Assembly: GCA_022376515.1 (NCBI GenBank)
Contig: WTXI01000083.1
Span: 62,001-126,000 of the forward strand
DNA length: 64,000 bases
Origin: Lactifluus volemus
Lineage: Eukaryota; Basidiomycota; Agaricomycetes; Russulales; Russulaceae
Direction of reading: 5' to 3'
The notes under the pieces were generated by a model. That model saw nothing but the letters and a program-made list of their open reading frames with translations. It was not told the origin of the DNA and did not search any database. The position numbers were made by a program, and so were the translations under genes. Below, in pieces: positions 50,290 to 60,909 of the stretch (within the stretch, counting starts at the first letter, position 1; each line of letters starts with the position of its first letter).

Positions 50290-50702
50290 ATGCGCTTCTT
50301 CCTTGCCCCACTCTCCGTGCTTGTGTTGGCTGCTCTTGTGGTTGCAGTTCCGGTAAGGACCTCCCCTTGTCTTGATTGCTGCACGGTTTGTTCACTCACA
50401 TGCTACTATAGACATCAGAAGGCCTTGAAGAGCTGGTTAAACGAATAATTCGTGGTATGGTAATCACTGGTACTAATATGTGGTCGAATTCAGGTAAGGC
50501 CATGTCCTGGCGCTTTGCACGCTCAAACTGACGCATGACGGAATTATAATTATCAGGCGGACAGTTTCTGATTGGACAATTTTCTATCGGGTCCTTCCTC
50601 GATACTTTCCTTAAGATTTATTGCTTGTTTTTCTGGGTCTCGAGTTTCAATTTGGACTGTGGCTGTGGAATAGTGATATGTCGCTACTGTAAATGGATGT
50701 AG
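50290..50702 (+). CDS. Small secreted peptide gene, alternatively spliced?
   Basis: ATG at 50290 opens a strong signal peptide (MRFFLAPLSVLVLAALVVAVP). A 59-bp intron (50353-50411) joins to TSEGLEELVKRIIRG, which contains a KR dibasic site. From the donor at 50455 two acceptors are possible: 50493, giving a short end KAMSWRFARSN, or 50556, giving a longer end with a Cys-rich C-terminus (CGCGIVICRYC) stopping at 50700-50702. Both keep frame. No family is recognised. A secreted effector-like or processed peptide is plausible but unproven. Confidence 0.45.
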
Positions 50703-53428
50703 GCAATTTCGTTAATGTGCGCATTAAGTGGCGTAATGATGAAAATTTGAATGCTACTTCACACGCCGAAACCGACAAGGCGTTTAGATCACCAAGAATG
50801 TGGAAGCCGATTGCCTTGCCGACTTGGATGGCTTTGCGGTGCGCCAAACGCGAGGATCTGGTTTCCTCGGGTGCCATACGACTCTGATACGACTGTGTTC
50901 CCCGTAAAGGCAAGGTCCAAGTTGTTCATCCTTCGCAATCTAGAACAGAGTGTCGCATTCATGCTGCAAGGGGACTCGCCGGAATATCCAAACACATTGC
51001 TCTTCCTTGAGGGCCTGTCGTTCTCACTTGTCCCAATGGGAATAAGTAATCACGTCGATGACATAGGTACTCCGATTCATTGCGCACTGGCAGACGGCGC
51101 AGTTCAGCAACGTTTCGGGGTTGCATATTCTGCTGAACATTTATGTGGAAGATGTCACTGGTATTTGTCAAACTTAAACAACACCTACCGTATCTGTTGA
51201 TGGAGCGCCTTGAACTTGAAATTCGACAAGGTTTGCCTCGCGGCATCGGCGAGACGGCAACATTTCAAACTAGCCTCGAGGTTTGTCCAAGTTGAATAGT
51301 GGAAAGTGGTTGATCAATGCACCAACTGGCTAAAGGTATGATTTCGTCCATTCCTTCGGACAACCATGAGTATCCGAATTCCACGTCCAACCATCAGGAA
51401 TACAAATGTGAGTAGGCCGAGAAGGTCACTTTCTGTTGGAATATCAGTCAAACATATCCGCTCAAAGGTACGGCCGCCATTATGACATGAGCAGCCGAAC
51501 GTGACGCAGGACATCCCCTACCCCTGCACGTCGGCCAATCTGTCAAACCGTTCCAGACTTGTGTAAATTTCACGCCTGTCGTCCAAGGACGCTGCCGGTT
51601 TATTGTCCTTTCATTTAGTCTGAGAACGATATCGGGTAAATAGAAAGTTTGGCACGCACATAAAAAATGTGGGAAGCCTGAGGCCTGAGGGACGCCGGGT
51701 GTGAGAACGGACGGTGAACCCCATCCGCACACTCCCGTCCAGTACTGGCCGGACTACAAGACCCTTGCAAACTCTGTCAGTGCAGGCCCGGAGTCTCTTC
51801 TCCCGATGCTATGAATTTTGAAGGATACACGCCGGCACGCCAGGAAGGACGCTGTAAAGAATCAGAATCGAGTCGAGGTCTCTGGAAAGAAACGTAATTT
51901 CGTCATTTTAGGCTGAGATTCAAGATAAGGCCATTCCCGACCTTACCTCGAACTTACGGGTGCTATTAAATTATAGACCAGGCACACAGGCCACAGGGGC
52001 CCGGGGGGTTTAATAGGTTAGGGAAGCCGCGAAGGTTGATCATTCACCTGATCATTCATCGCTGAATACAAGGTTAAATTGCGGGGTCCCACTCATATAC
52101 TGCAACTCAAGATAATGGGTGAGGGCATTGAGAGAATTCCATTGCAGCCTGTCCTCGGGGAGGTGGTCCCTGTATCCGAAAGACTCGGAATTAGAAACGG
52201 CCTTTGCCGCGTGGTATAACTTTTCGTGCTAGAGTGGGAATAGAAATGTGGAAAGGGAAACGACCGTGCTGTCATTCACACAAGTGTATATACGATTACG
52301 TTCGCTGAATCTACTCCGAATCCATCGGCCTGTTTCCCGCTGGCCGTCTTTTTACGCACTTGCTTAGCCCACCGAGAAATACTAACACGGGTTTGGTAGT
52401 GGACCAGGGGATGGGTAATGGACCATCATGCTTTCAACACAATTTCAAGTTCTACCCAAAAAAACACACGGAATATGCTTGTATGTGGTACAGGATACCA
52501 TATGTCGAGTTTGTGGTGACTGCGCAAGAATTAGATGAGAAAGTTGAAGTGATCCATTACCCAACCCCTGGTCCATACCCAACCACCGTTAGTAGGGTGA
52601 AGTTGCCGGTGGTAACTTACTAGTTGCTCTTCCTTGGTGACTAGTATTTGAACCTTTCATGAGGTCGACAGCATACACACTGGTGGCAATGTCACCAGAA
52701 GAGCCATGGCAAGGGCGGCAGAATCCTTGTTGGGGAAAGTCGCAACATTGAGATCGTCCTTAAAGGGGCTACTGGAGGTCAATTGGAAGGAGATGTTGGA
52801 AGGAGAGGAGCAGCATCCCCAACGCTGCTGCCGCCCGGCGTGGGCGCGGTCGATCAGAAAGCGAAGTGCCGCCGTGTTACAATACGCCGTTAGTGCTACT
52901 AAGTGTTCGTGAAAGACAATAAGGTATACATCATACCCCGCTGGGTGTGATCGCTATCCAAGCCGTGCCGCCCTCGGGGTGCAGTGGTGACGAACGGTCG
53001 CCTCCTCAATGCCATGATATCGATTGGCCTTACTGCACCCCCTCACCGTCGTAACTGATATCGCCTCACTTGTTACCTTATAGCCGATCCAGGATGCTTT
53101 ATTGACCAGTTGAGAACTCGTGATTATAAATAGCCAGAGGAATGTTGATGAGGGGTATCGTTGTTTGCCTCCCCTCCGGCGGACTTGTCGCGTACCGCGG
53201 CCGCTCGATAGCCGCAAAAGTGAACCTATGAGCAAGACGCTGTTGACAGGGTAATAAACAATGTGCGTCAAGGCCACAGCGACAAAATAATGTAGGGAAT
53301 CGGCCAACCCGAGGTTTCTCATGCACGTTGGCGGCGGGTGGTAGAGAAGATAAGTTTAAAAACTGCCGGGGGAGATTGAGGGAGGAGCACCTCGAATACA
53401 TACACAACTCAATCCGTGCGACACAAGA
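50703..53428. other. Gene-poor stretch
   Basis: I see no convincing gene. It contains the second copy of the dispersed repeat and ORFs without recognisable domains. Confidence 0.45.
52452..52560 (+). repeat. Dispersed repeat, copy 2
   Basis: Partner of 49436-49545, same strand, about 3 kb away, diverged. Confidence 0.5.
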
Positions 53429-53800
53429 TCAACCCCTCTTAATGATGTGTGGTGCCAACAAAGCCAGCGGTAGCACTCTTTCGCTCGTCTGCAGGAAGTT
53501 GGCCGAGTCTCTCCTACGCTTGGCGTTCTCAGCCTTGATAGTGTCCCGAAGCCTGTTTTCCATTGACAAATATCCAAACAGATGCTGATATGTGGGCACA
53601 TCAGAATTGTAAAGGCGGATGAGTGGTATTATGTGGCGGGGTGTTTGCACGGCAGCACTGGCAGCAGATTCAAGGCCCGGGGATCTCTCCAGCTGCCAAG
53701 TTAGTCGGCGACATTTGATGAGGTGCTGGTTCCACGTTAACCTGGCCAGGGATATACCATAATATTCGTGATAGCGCTCTGGAGAAAAACGGCTTGACAC
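53429..53800 (-). CDS. Hypothetical protein
   Basis: A 123-codon frame, MSSRFSPERYHEYYGI..., with a protein-like composition: LTWNQHLIKCRRLTWQLER, then a helical stretch with YQHLFGYLSMENRLRDTIKAE, ending APHIIKRG. No domain is recognised. It may be one exon of a longer, broken gene, since the flanking minus frames do not join cleanly. Confidence 0.35.
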   Translation of the reverse strand: MSSRFSPERYHEYYGISLARLTWNQHLIKCRRLTWQLERSPGLESAASAAVQTPRHIIPLIRLYNSDVPTYQHLFGYLSMENRLRDTIKAENAKRRRDSANFLQTSERVLPLALLAPHIIKRG

Positions 53801-55512
53801 GGGTCGGACCAGTCACTGCCCGTGTTACGATAACGGTTAGTAAAATCCTGAAACTTGATTGGTCAACTTTGTGAATACCCAACGACATACCCGTGTCGGT
53901 TTTCTCTCACAGAAGTTAGTACATCAGCTCCTTGTTTAGTAGCTTGAACATGCTATCTGTCAATGTCTAGTGAGGGGTACCAGAGAACGCCCTGCTGCCG
54001 CCAGCCCGGGCTTCCGAACCCTTAGCCTATTTGGGTTCATTCAGGTACGATAGAAGCCGTAAACGCAATTAGTAAACGGTTGTCCCTCAGGCCTCAGGTC
54101 TCAGGTACGCGCCTGGACCTAACCAGGTCCATGGAGTAACATGGAAATGCTCAAGTAACATTGGGCCATGGCCCAATTTACTATATAAGTCATACCAGGC
54201 GGAAGCTCCCGAGCTAGAAGAATAAACTTGGACACAGTGTCCGTAGAACAACGACTCAAGAGTCGAGACGGGAGACCTACGGCTTTAAAGGGTGACCGGT
54301 GCCCCCGGCATTTGCCGGTTCCTACTGGTCGAGCCCTTGAAACCCAAAACACGGATTTCCCACCAGGCAAAGCGCGAGCCGACACAACCTGGACTTCGAG
54401 CGGGCCCACCTTTCAGTCGTTAGTAGGCAACTGTCGCAGCTAATTGGGACTTTGTGTGGCAAGGCTTCCATGTATTACTATATGGTCACATCGAATATCT
54501 CCCTCTCTGGGATATTTACTCCATTTCCTCTCGAGTTGACATGTGGCACTCAACACATCTCCTTACGATAATTTTAGCATTCCTGAGGCATGAAATGAAA
54601 GTTTCAGAAAATGACGTTCAAAGTCCTACTGGCGTCAACCATTCTAGACATTTGACAGAGTATGTACATGTCATCGTTAGCCAACAAACTAAACACGAAG
54701 TGGTAAAGGGAACAAGGGCAAAATATGCAATATCAATGAACTCGATGTCATCTACGTCTCCAGCCCTAGCCAAACTCTGCGGTTCGGTATGGCGAAAGAA
54801 ATTCGTATCCAGACGATCTAGTATCGATCTCAGATGTTGTACCCCTTCTCCTACTCCTAAATTTGAGAGCTCTCATCTCACATACAACAGGAGTATCCAC
54901 CGTATCAAAATCTTGAATTATAACTACAAGCGCCACAACATAGCCCATGGTACCCGGTGTAATCAAGGGTCTGTCAAGACTCGGTTATCCGGGTATCGAG
55001 AGTTAGCGACAAATTAGCTAAGCAAGATTCCGAACTACACACGCATGCGGGCTCTACGAAACTTGTGATTATTTGTTCATAAGGCGATGATATATAATCC
55101 ATTGTTCAAAGAGAGATTGTGTATGGGTAGTAAATCAGCCCAACGCGAGTGTGGCTACACGCTCATCCGGACTCTTTTTTTTTTTTTTTTTTTTTTTTAC
55201 TAAGCGATGTATTAGGTAGAGAAGATAGTAATCTAGGTTACCTAACAGCTCTAGCCTAATGCGCTGAAGCGGGCCACTAGGGTCCGGACTCGGAGGGAGG
55301 ATAAAAAATGCGTTTACGCACATCCCTGATATGGGATAGTGTGGGGCTCATGAGGCGGGGCTACCGCGTTTACTACCCACTAAAAAACCTCGTCTCGAGT
55401 GATCTAATCTGGGTGGAGTTCCTGGAATTTCTTTTTAAGGGCATTTTCCCAGGTTGTTTTTACCCTTGTGATCGCTGATTTCGTTCTCAAGATTTTTGTC
55501 GCCGCTATCTTG
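53801..55512. other. Gene-poor stretch with palindrome, TATA and poly-T
   Basis: Contains an 18-bp perfect palindrome (54160-54177), a TATATAAG at 54183-54190, and a run of about 23 T at 55176-55198. The long plus ORF at 54454-55017 is AT-rich without a domain and is not called. Confidence 0.5.
54160..54190 (+). promoter_or_regulatory. CCAAT-containing palindrome next to a TATA box
   Basis: ATTGGGCCATGGCCCAAT is a perfect 18-bp palindrome holding two inverted CCAAT motifs, and TATATAAG begins 6 bp further. It looks like a core promoter or an LTR remnant, but no ORF of note follows. Confidence 0.4.
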
Positions 55513-56118
55513 TGTCACGGTTCGCAGGGACCGTGGCTCGAAGTGAGCGTCGTTCTGGTTGGCTATTTGCTGTGGCGAGTCGGACAAGACTAGCAACACC
55601 AAATAGTCGATTCTAGCACGCGCAGACAAGGTCCTAGAGGAGTAGACTTGACTGTGCGAACTCTCGGAGGTTCGTATCGCGTGAGGCGGTTAGTACGGGC
55701 CGGCGCACGCGATGGTCGGAGTTACCGTTCCTAAAAGGATAGACGGTGGCAGATGGATGAAAGACGATGTGTAGGTTCAACCGCAACACGGGCGCGAGTG
55801 TTTTTGGAACGTAAGGGACGCCTGCGTTCCAAGGACACTCGTGGGAGTTGAACTAAGGTTGAGGGCGGACGCGGGGTGAGAAGTGGGAACTACTTCTCAC
55901 AGCGCGTTCGTATTAGGGTTTCAGGCGTCTGAAGGACTTGTTCCAAGGAAATGGAACAAATTTACAGATGTCTGATCGTGGCGCGAAGTACCTGGATCAA
56001 GGTACGAAGAGGGGATTCACAAGGAGAGAGGAGAAGATGCGATGCGAGTGTGAGCAGGAACAATGAACTGCGATTCTAGACGAAGCTGAAGCTGGGGCTT
56101 TAGCTCGTCTACAGGGCC

Positions 56119-56126
56119 CTATTTAT
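56119..56126 (-). promoter_or_regulatory. TATA-like box in 3' LTR
   Basis: ATAAATAG on the minus strand, about 75 bp downstream of the bZIP-site cluster. The 5' LTR has the same box at 63578-63585, where it would drive the element. Confidence 0.6.
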
Positions 56127-56201
56127 GTGTACAGAGGGCCAGCCAACTATCCTACAAAGGTCACAGTACAGTAGCGAAGTCAAGACTATTGACTAAGGAC
56201 C

Positions 56202-56299
56202 TGAGTCAGTTCTGATGACTCAAGAACTGACTCAGTGCGTCTGACTCAAGGTCTGAGTCAAGAACGCTGACTCAAGATTTGAGTCATATCCCTGAGTCA
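56202..56299. promoter_or_regulatory. Cluster of eight TGA(C/G)TCA sites, 3' LTR
   Basis: Heptamers start at 56202, 56216, 56228, 56242, 56254, 56268, 56280 and 56293. The steps are 14, 12, 14, 12, 14, 12 and 13 bp. The sequence is the AP-1/Gcn4 bZIP site. Confidence 0.85.
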
Positions 56300-56554
56300 A
56301 ATGCACGTCCAAAACGGCGATGCACAGCCCCTAGAAGTCGACAGAGGGGCTGGCCAAGGAAAGGGTCCTAGGTCATAACACAAGTCGAAAATAGACGGAA
56401 AATAGCAAGGAATGGGCCGGGCGGCCCGCATAACCGTAACAGTACCCTCTCTCCTAGGCGCATGTACCACCATGCGCCTTAGTCACCCCTGTCCATGGAT
56501 CCCAGTCAAGTCATCCCAAAGCGCCTCACCTGCATCGACGTCATCGCGTCATAC

Positions 56555-57366
56555 TCATCCCATAATGAGCAACGGGCTGCAACTCTGTGGCCTTGACAGG
56601 ACAGCTCCTCCCATAGTACTGGTGGTCAGGGAAGACCCGGCACCTATGACGGTGCAACGCGTATGGGGGTGGTGACAGTCATGGGAGTAATGCCCTCTCT
56701 TTTGGCAATAGAGGCACTCCCTCCACAAGGGCATCTTCGTACCTGTGGTCCACCCCATCCTTGTTGCACTTACCACAGTAGAAGGAGCGCTTGCCCCTCC
56801 TCTTGCGCTTGCCTGTGATTTCAGAGGGCTGACTCCGGAATCACCACCAGACGGCCCCCCATGCGACGAAGACGCGACGACGAGTGGACGTAGGCCGTCC
56901 CCATCTGCTGCACGTACCCCCTGGAGTTGATGAGCACTGTCACCTGCAGAAGGTTGGGCCCAGCTGAAGACCTTCCAGGGATCGTAAGGGGATTCGGATC
57001 GCAGCGCGTGGGGGTCTCCAGCGACATGACTTCTGGCTGGAACCTCATGTCCGCTGCTAGCGTCTCCAGGGCTTCCTGGATAGGCGAGAGTTGGGGAGGC
57101 GGCGTCGGGCCTGGGAGAGGAGATGGGTCCTCGGATGGTACGAGGGCTGCGGCGAGGCTCTTGGCGAGGCGAGCGGGTGGTCCTCCTGTACGGTGGAGGT
57201 GCGGATCTGGGCTGGTTCTGCTGGGGTGTCCTCGGCAAGGGACGCCTCTGAGAGGGACCATCTCCCCCCTCACAGACCGCGAGGGAGTTGAACGACGAGT
57301 CGAGGAGTTGGAGGTAGTCATCCTCCGAGTTGGGGTACTGGAACGCAAGTTGTAGGCATTACTCAT
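56555..57366 (-). CDS. Extra ORF downstream of pol with CCHC zinc knuckle
   Basis: The ATG at 57366 lies inside the last codons of pol: the 8-nt ATGAGTAA holds both this start and the pol TAA. The frame reads MSNAYNLRSSTPTRRM, then a Pro/Arg/Ser-rich part, and is open to 56821. In the neighbouring frame (57238-56555) a knuckle CLYCQKRGHYSHDC (CX2CX4HX4C) lies near 56685-56730, and in the third frame FYCGKC is seen just before it, so the ORF seems to be broken by one or two indels. An extra nucleocapsid-like ORF at this place is unusual for Ty3 elements. Its role is unknown; RNA binding is a reasonable guess. Confidence 0.6.
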
Positions 57367-60300
57367 GGAGGAGGAGATAGTGGGAGTGGTGATGGTGCGA
57401 ATACGCCGTTTCCTCTTGGCTTTTATCTCCCCCTCCTATCGCATTGGGGTTGCGCTGATAGAACTCCTTAATGAGCTCCGGAGCTTTCACATTGCCAGCG
57501 GGTTCCCAACTATCATGAGCGGGTGAATATCCCTTCCAACGAAGGAGATACTCAAGCTTTTCTGCCTTCCCTTTCTTGCGCGCATCAATGATCTGTTCCA
57601 CCTCATATTCCGGTTCGCCTTCCATCAGATCAGGTGGCGGTTCCGTGAAGTTACGCCCATGTTCCTCCGTCTCCTTGTAAGGTGTTAACAAGGACGCGTG
57701 GAAGACGTTGTGAATGCGCCAGTGTGGGGGAAGCTGGAGGCGGTACACCACTGGGGAAATGACGTCAATGATGGGGAATGGACCATATCTTTTGGGTCCC
57801 AACTTTGCGGACGGATAGATTGTCTTTAGGTTTGTTCCCTCCAACAATACTTGCTGTCCTTTTTCGAATGGGTAGAAGTGCCTTTGACCCTTCTTTCTCT
57901 GGCGCCTTTTTAGCCACAGTTCCTGCGCCTTTCTGATAGCATCCTGGGCGCGCTCTCTAGCCTCCTTAAGCCACATCTGTCTTTGATGTAACACTGGGAT
58001 ATTTGTGCTTTTTCCGGAGGGGTGGATGATTGGGTTTGCGCCCCACAAGAGCTCACAGGGAGCCTTCCCTGTGCTCGCATTTGGCCAGGAGTTGTGAACA
58101 AATTGGGCAAGAGGAAGAAGGTTTGCCCAGTCGTCTGTTGGCTGCTTCCATAGATCCGCAAATACTGCTCCACCCACTGATTAGCGCGTTCTGATTGTCC
58201 ATCAGTCTGTGGATGATAAGCAGAGCTGATGTTCTGCGTGATTCCTAGCAGTTCACACATCTGGCGGGTGAAGTGTGCAGTGAAACGGGGATCTCTGTCC
58301 GAGATGACGTGGTGGGGGCAGCCAAAGAGGGGAAGATGTGTTCCACATAGAGCCGGGCCACTTCCTCTGCGTCAATTGTCTTCTGACAGGGCAAGAAGAA
58401 GGCTGCCTTCGAGCAATCGTGGTCCACTACTGTGAGGATCGAGTCGTATCCCTTTGAGACTGGGAGATCGGTGATGAGGTCAAGGGAAATGGTCTGGAAA
58501 GGGATCGCCTTCGGTTCAACAGTGATCGGCATCAATGGTGGTTTGGGCTTCACAGTATTGGGTTTCGTCATTTGGCAAGTTGCACACCCTTGACGTAGTT
58601 CTGAACAAACTGTCGCATCGTCGGCCACCAGTAGTCCTCAGATACCTTCTGAAGCGTCGTGGCGATGCCTGGGTGCCCAGCCAAGGCATGGTCATGGTAC
58701 TCATGTAAGATCTGTCGCTTCAGATCCTCCTGGTCTGCACCACAGGTCTTCCTTGATGCACCCATGATGATTCACTGAATCAAGTGGGTAGGAGCGATGC
58801 AACTCCGCGAAATAGTCTGGTGTGCGTGCTTGCCAATCCCAAACCTGCTGTTCAGGCGCTGACCTCCACTGCCCGCGCGAAGAGTTTGTCAGGCAGGACA
58901 AGGGTGTTTTCGTTATCATGTTTCCCTTCGTCCACTCCCGGTGGTCTGGACAGCGCGTCAGCCTTGTTCAGCTTGCCTGGGCGGTGCACCAGTTTGTAAT
59001 TGTAGTCCGCAAGGTCACTGAGGTACCTTGCTACGCGTCGGTTGATTCTCTGGGGTTGCCGGTAGTATCGAAGATTATTGTGATCGGTGTGCACAATGGC
59101 AGTGAAGGGAGAGGAGAGGAACAAGTGTCTCCATCGTCGCAAACCCCGAATCACCGCCAAGAGCTCTCTATCATGGACGTCATACCCTCTCTCAGCTTCG
59201 TTCAATGTCTGGGAGTGGTAGCCCACTGGACAGAGCCTCTGTTTGTCATTTCGTTGGTAGAGGATGGCCCCAGTGGCATACTGGGACGCGTCCACCTCCA
59301 TCTCGAAGGGGCGGTCATAGTCAGGTCTCTGGAGGACAGGGTCGGACTCTATGATCTGGAGGAGTGCATCCAAGGCTTTGGTGCACTCATCCGTCCATTT
59401 GAATGGTCGTCCCTTCTTCAGTAAGGCAGTGAGTGGCGCCGCGAGGTGTGCAAAGTGGGGAATAAATGGTCTCTGATACCCCAACACACCAAGCGTGCTC
59501 CGGACCTCCTTCACTGAAGACAAGGTTCGAGGCCATTGAGATAGTCCTTTCCTCTTCGTGGGATCGATGCGGATGGTCCCGTGTTCCACACGGATGCCAA
59601 GGTAGTCAATGCTGGTCTGCTCAAACTTGCACTTCGACAGTTTGAGGAAGAAGGATTCTTGGCGGAACATCTCGAGGATTTCTCGGACTATCCTCCTGTG
59701 TTCCTCCACGTCTCCTCCTGTGGCCACCAAGACATCGTCCATGTACACAAACACCTTCCCTGGGTAGCGGTTCATGATCTTAGCAAAGACCCGATCCATG
59801 CAACGCTGGAAGGTGGCTGGAGAGTTCTGGAGGCCGAAGAGCATCACCTTTGGTTGGTACAGGCCAAAGGGAGTCTTAAACGCAGCCTTCCATCGATCCT
59901 CAGGGCGAATCTGGATGTTATGATAGCCCCAACGAATGTCTAGTGCCGTGAAGAGGGTGCGTCCATGCAACGCTTCCAGAATTTGCTCAATGCGAGGGAT
60001 GGGGTACACATCTCGAATCGTCCAACTGTTCACTTCCCTATAGTCCTGGATGGGTCGGAGACTCCCATCTCTTTTCTTTATAAAGAACCAAGGGGTCGAC
60101 CAAGGAGAGTTGGACTTTTCGATGAATCCCCACTGCTCATTCTCTTTCAAGAACTTCTGGGTCGCTTCCTTCTCTCCCTCGTGAGGGCATAGACTTTACA
60201 ATTGATGGAAGCTGGGGCGTCCTCCTTCAGACAATGGCATGATCCTCTGGTCGTGAAGGTGGGAAACGATGGGATTTTTCTTCGTCAAAGACGTCCGCAT

Positions 60301-60908
60301 AGTCTCGGTATTGGGGTGGTAGCACCTCGTGCTTTCCCCACTGGCTACCTGCTCTTGGTGCGCCTTTATGGCCCATTCCTGGGCCACATTGGTGCGATCA
60401 ATGCGTGCTGGTTCCTTCTCCCTGTCCTTGTATATCTGACGAGGGCGCTGGAACTTCCTCCACTTGGTTTCGATCCGTACTCCCCCGTTCTGCACTTCCC
60501 CTTGGTCCAATCGATGCGAGGATTGAACTCTGAGAGCCAGGGGTGCCCAAGAGTACACGATCTTTGCCAAGATTGGTGACATAGAACCGCTGGAGAGTGT
60601 CTTTGTCTCCACGACACAGCGAAGACACAATACTCCGTGAGTGTCCCAGCCTGGTTCTGGGTTCCATCCACATTGTAGACGTAGCGGGGGTGAGGGAGTT
60701 TATGAGTGCTGAGTCCCCATCGGCGGACTGTGCGCTGATCAAGGAAGTTTTCCGTGGCTCCACTGTCGACTAAGGCGACATCTGCGACCGTTTTGTGGAC
60801 ATTTGAAAACGAAATGGGCAAATTCAAAGCATTGGCATTGGCATAGCTAATGTACATTCGTTTCAGTCCTAAGGCTCGTACCCAGGTCGCGCGGCACGAG
60901 CTCTTCAA
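57359..60908 (-). CDS. Ty3 Pol: protease, RT, RNase H, integrase, chromodomain
   Basis: The protease has LVDSGATENFLD near 60770. The RT frame 60150-58852 shows FFIKKRDGSLRPIQDYR, LFTALDIRWGYHNI, FGLQNSPATFQ and the catalytic VYMDDVLVAT; RNase H follows with EVDASQYATGAILYQ and HTDHNNLRY. The integrase has a zinc finger (HEYHDHALAGH, GCATCQ), catalytic residues in SLDLITDLP, SDRDPRF and GQSERANQ, and a C-terminal chromodomain (EYEVEQIIDARKKGKAEKL ... YLLRWKGYSPAHDSWEP). The chromodomain marks a chromovirus, a type that tends to target heterochromatin. Small frame shifts occur between the RT frame and the integrase frames, so the copy as given is probably not active. Confidence 0.92.
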
Positions 60909-60909
60909 A

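Larger units (their letters stand above)
55513..56441 (-). repeat. 3' LTR of the Ty3 element
   Basis: 929 bp, matching 62985-63900. In the sense direction it holds the bZIP-site cluster, then a TATA-like box at 56119-56126. Confidence 0.95.

Noticed and set aside
54454..55017. 187-codon plus-strand ORF
   Set aside because: AT-rich, no domain, no supporting signals beyond length; chance ORF is more likely.
58784..59943. Plus-strand ORFs of 71-200 codons over the RT region
   Set aside because: Shadows of the minus-strand RT/RNase H frame.
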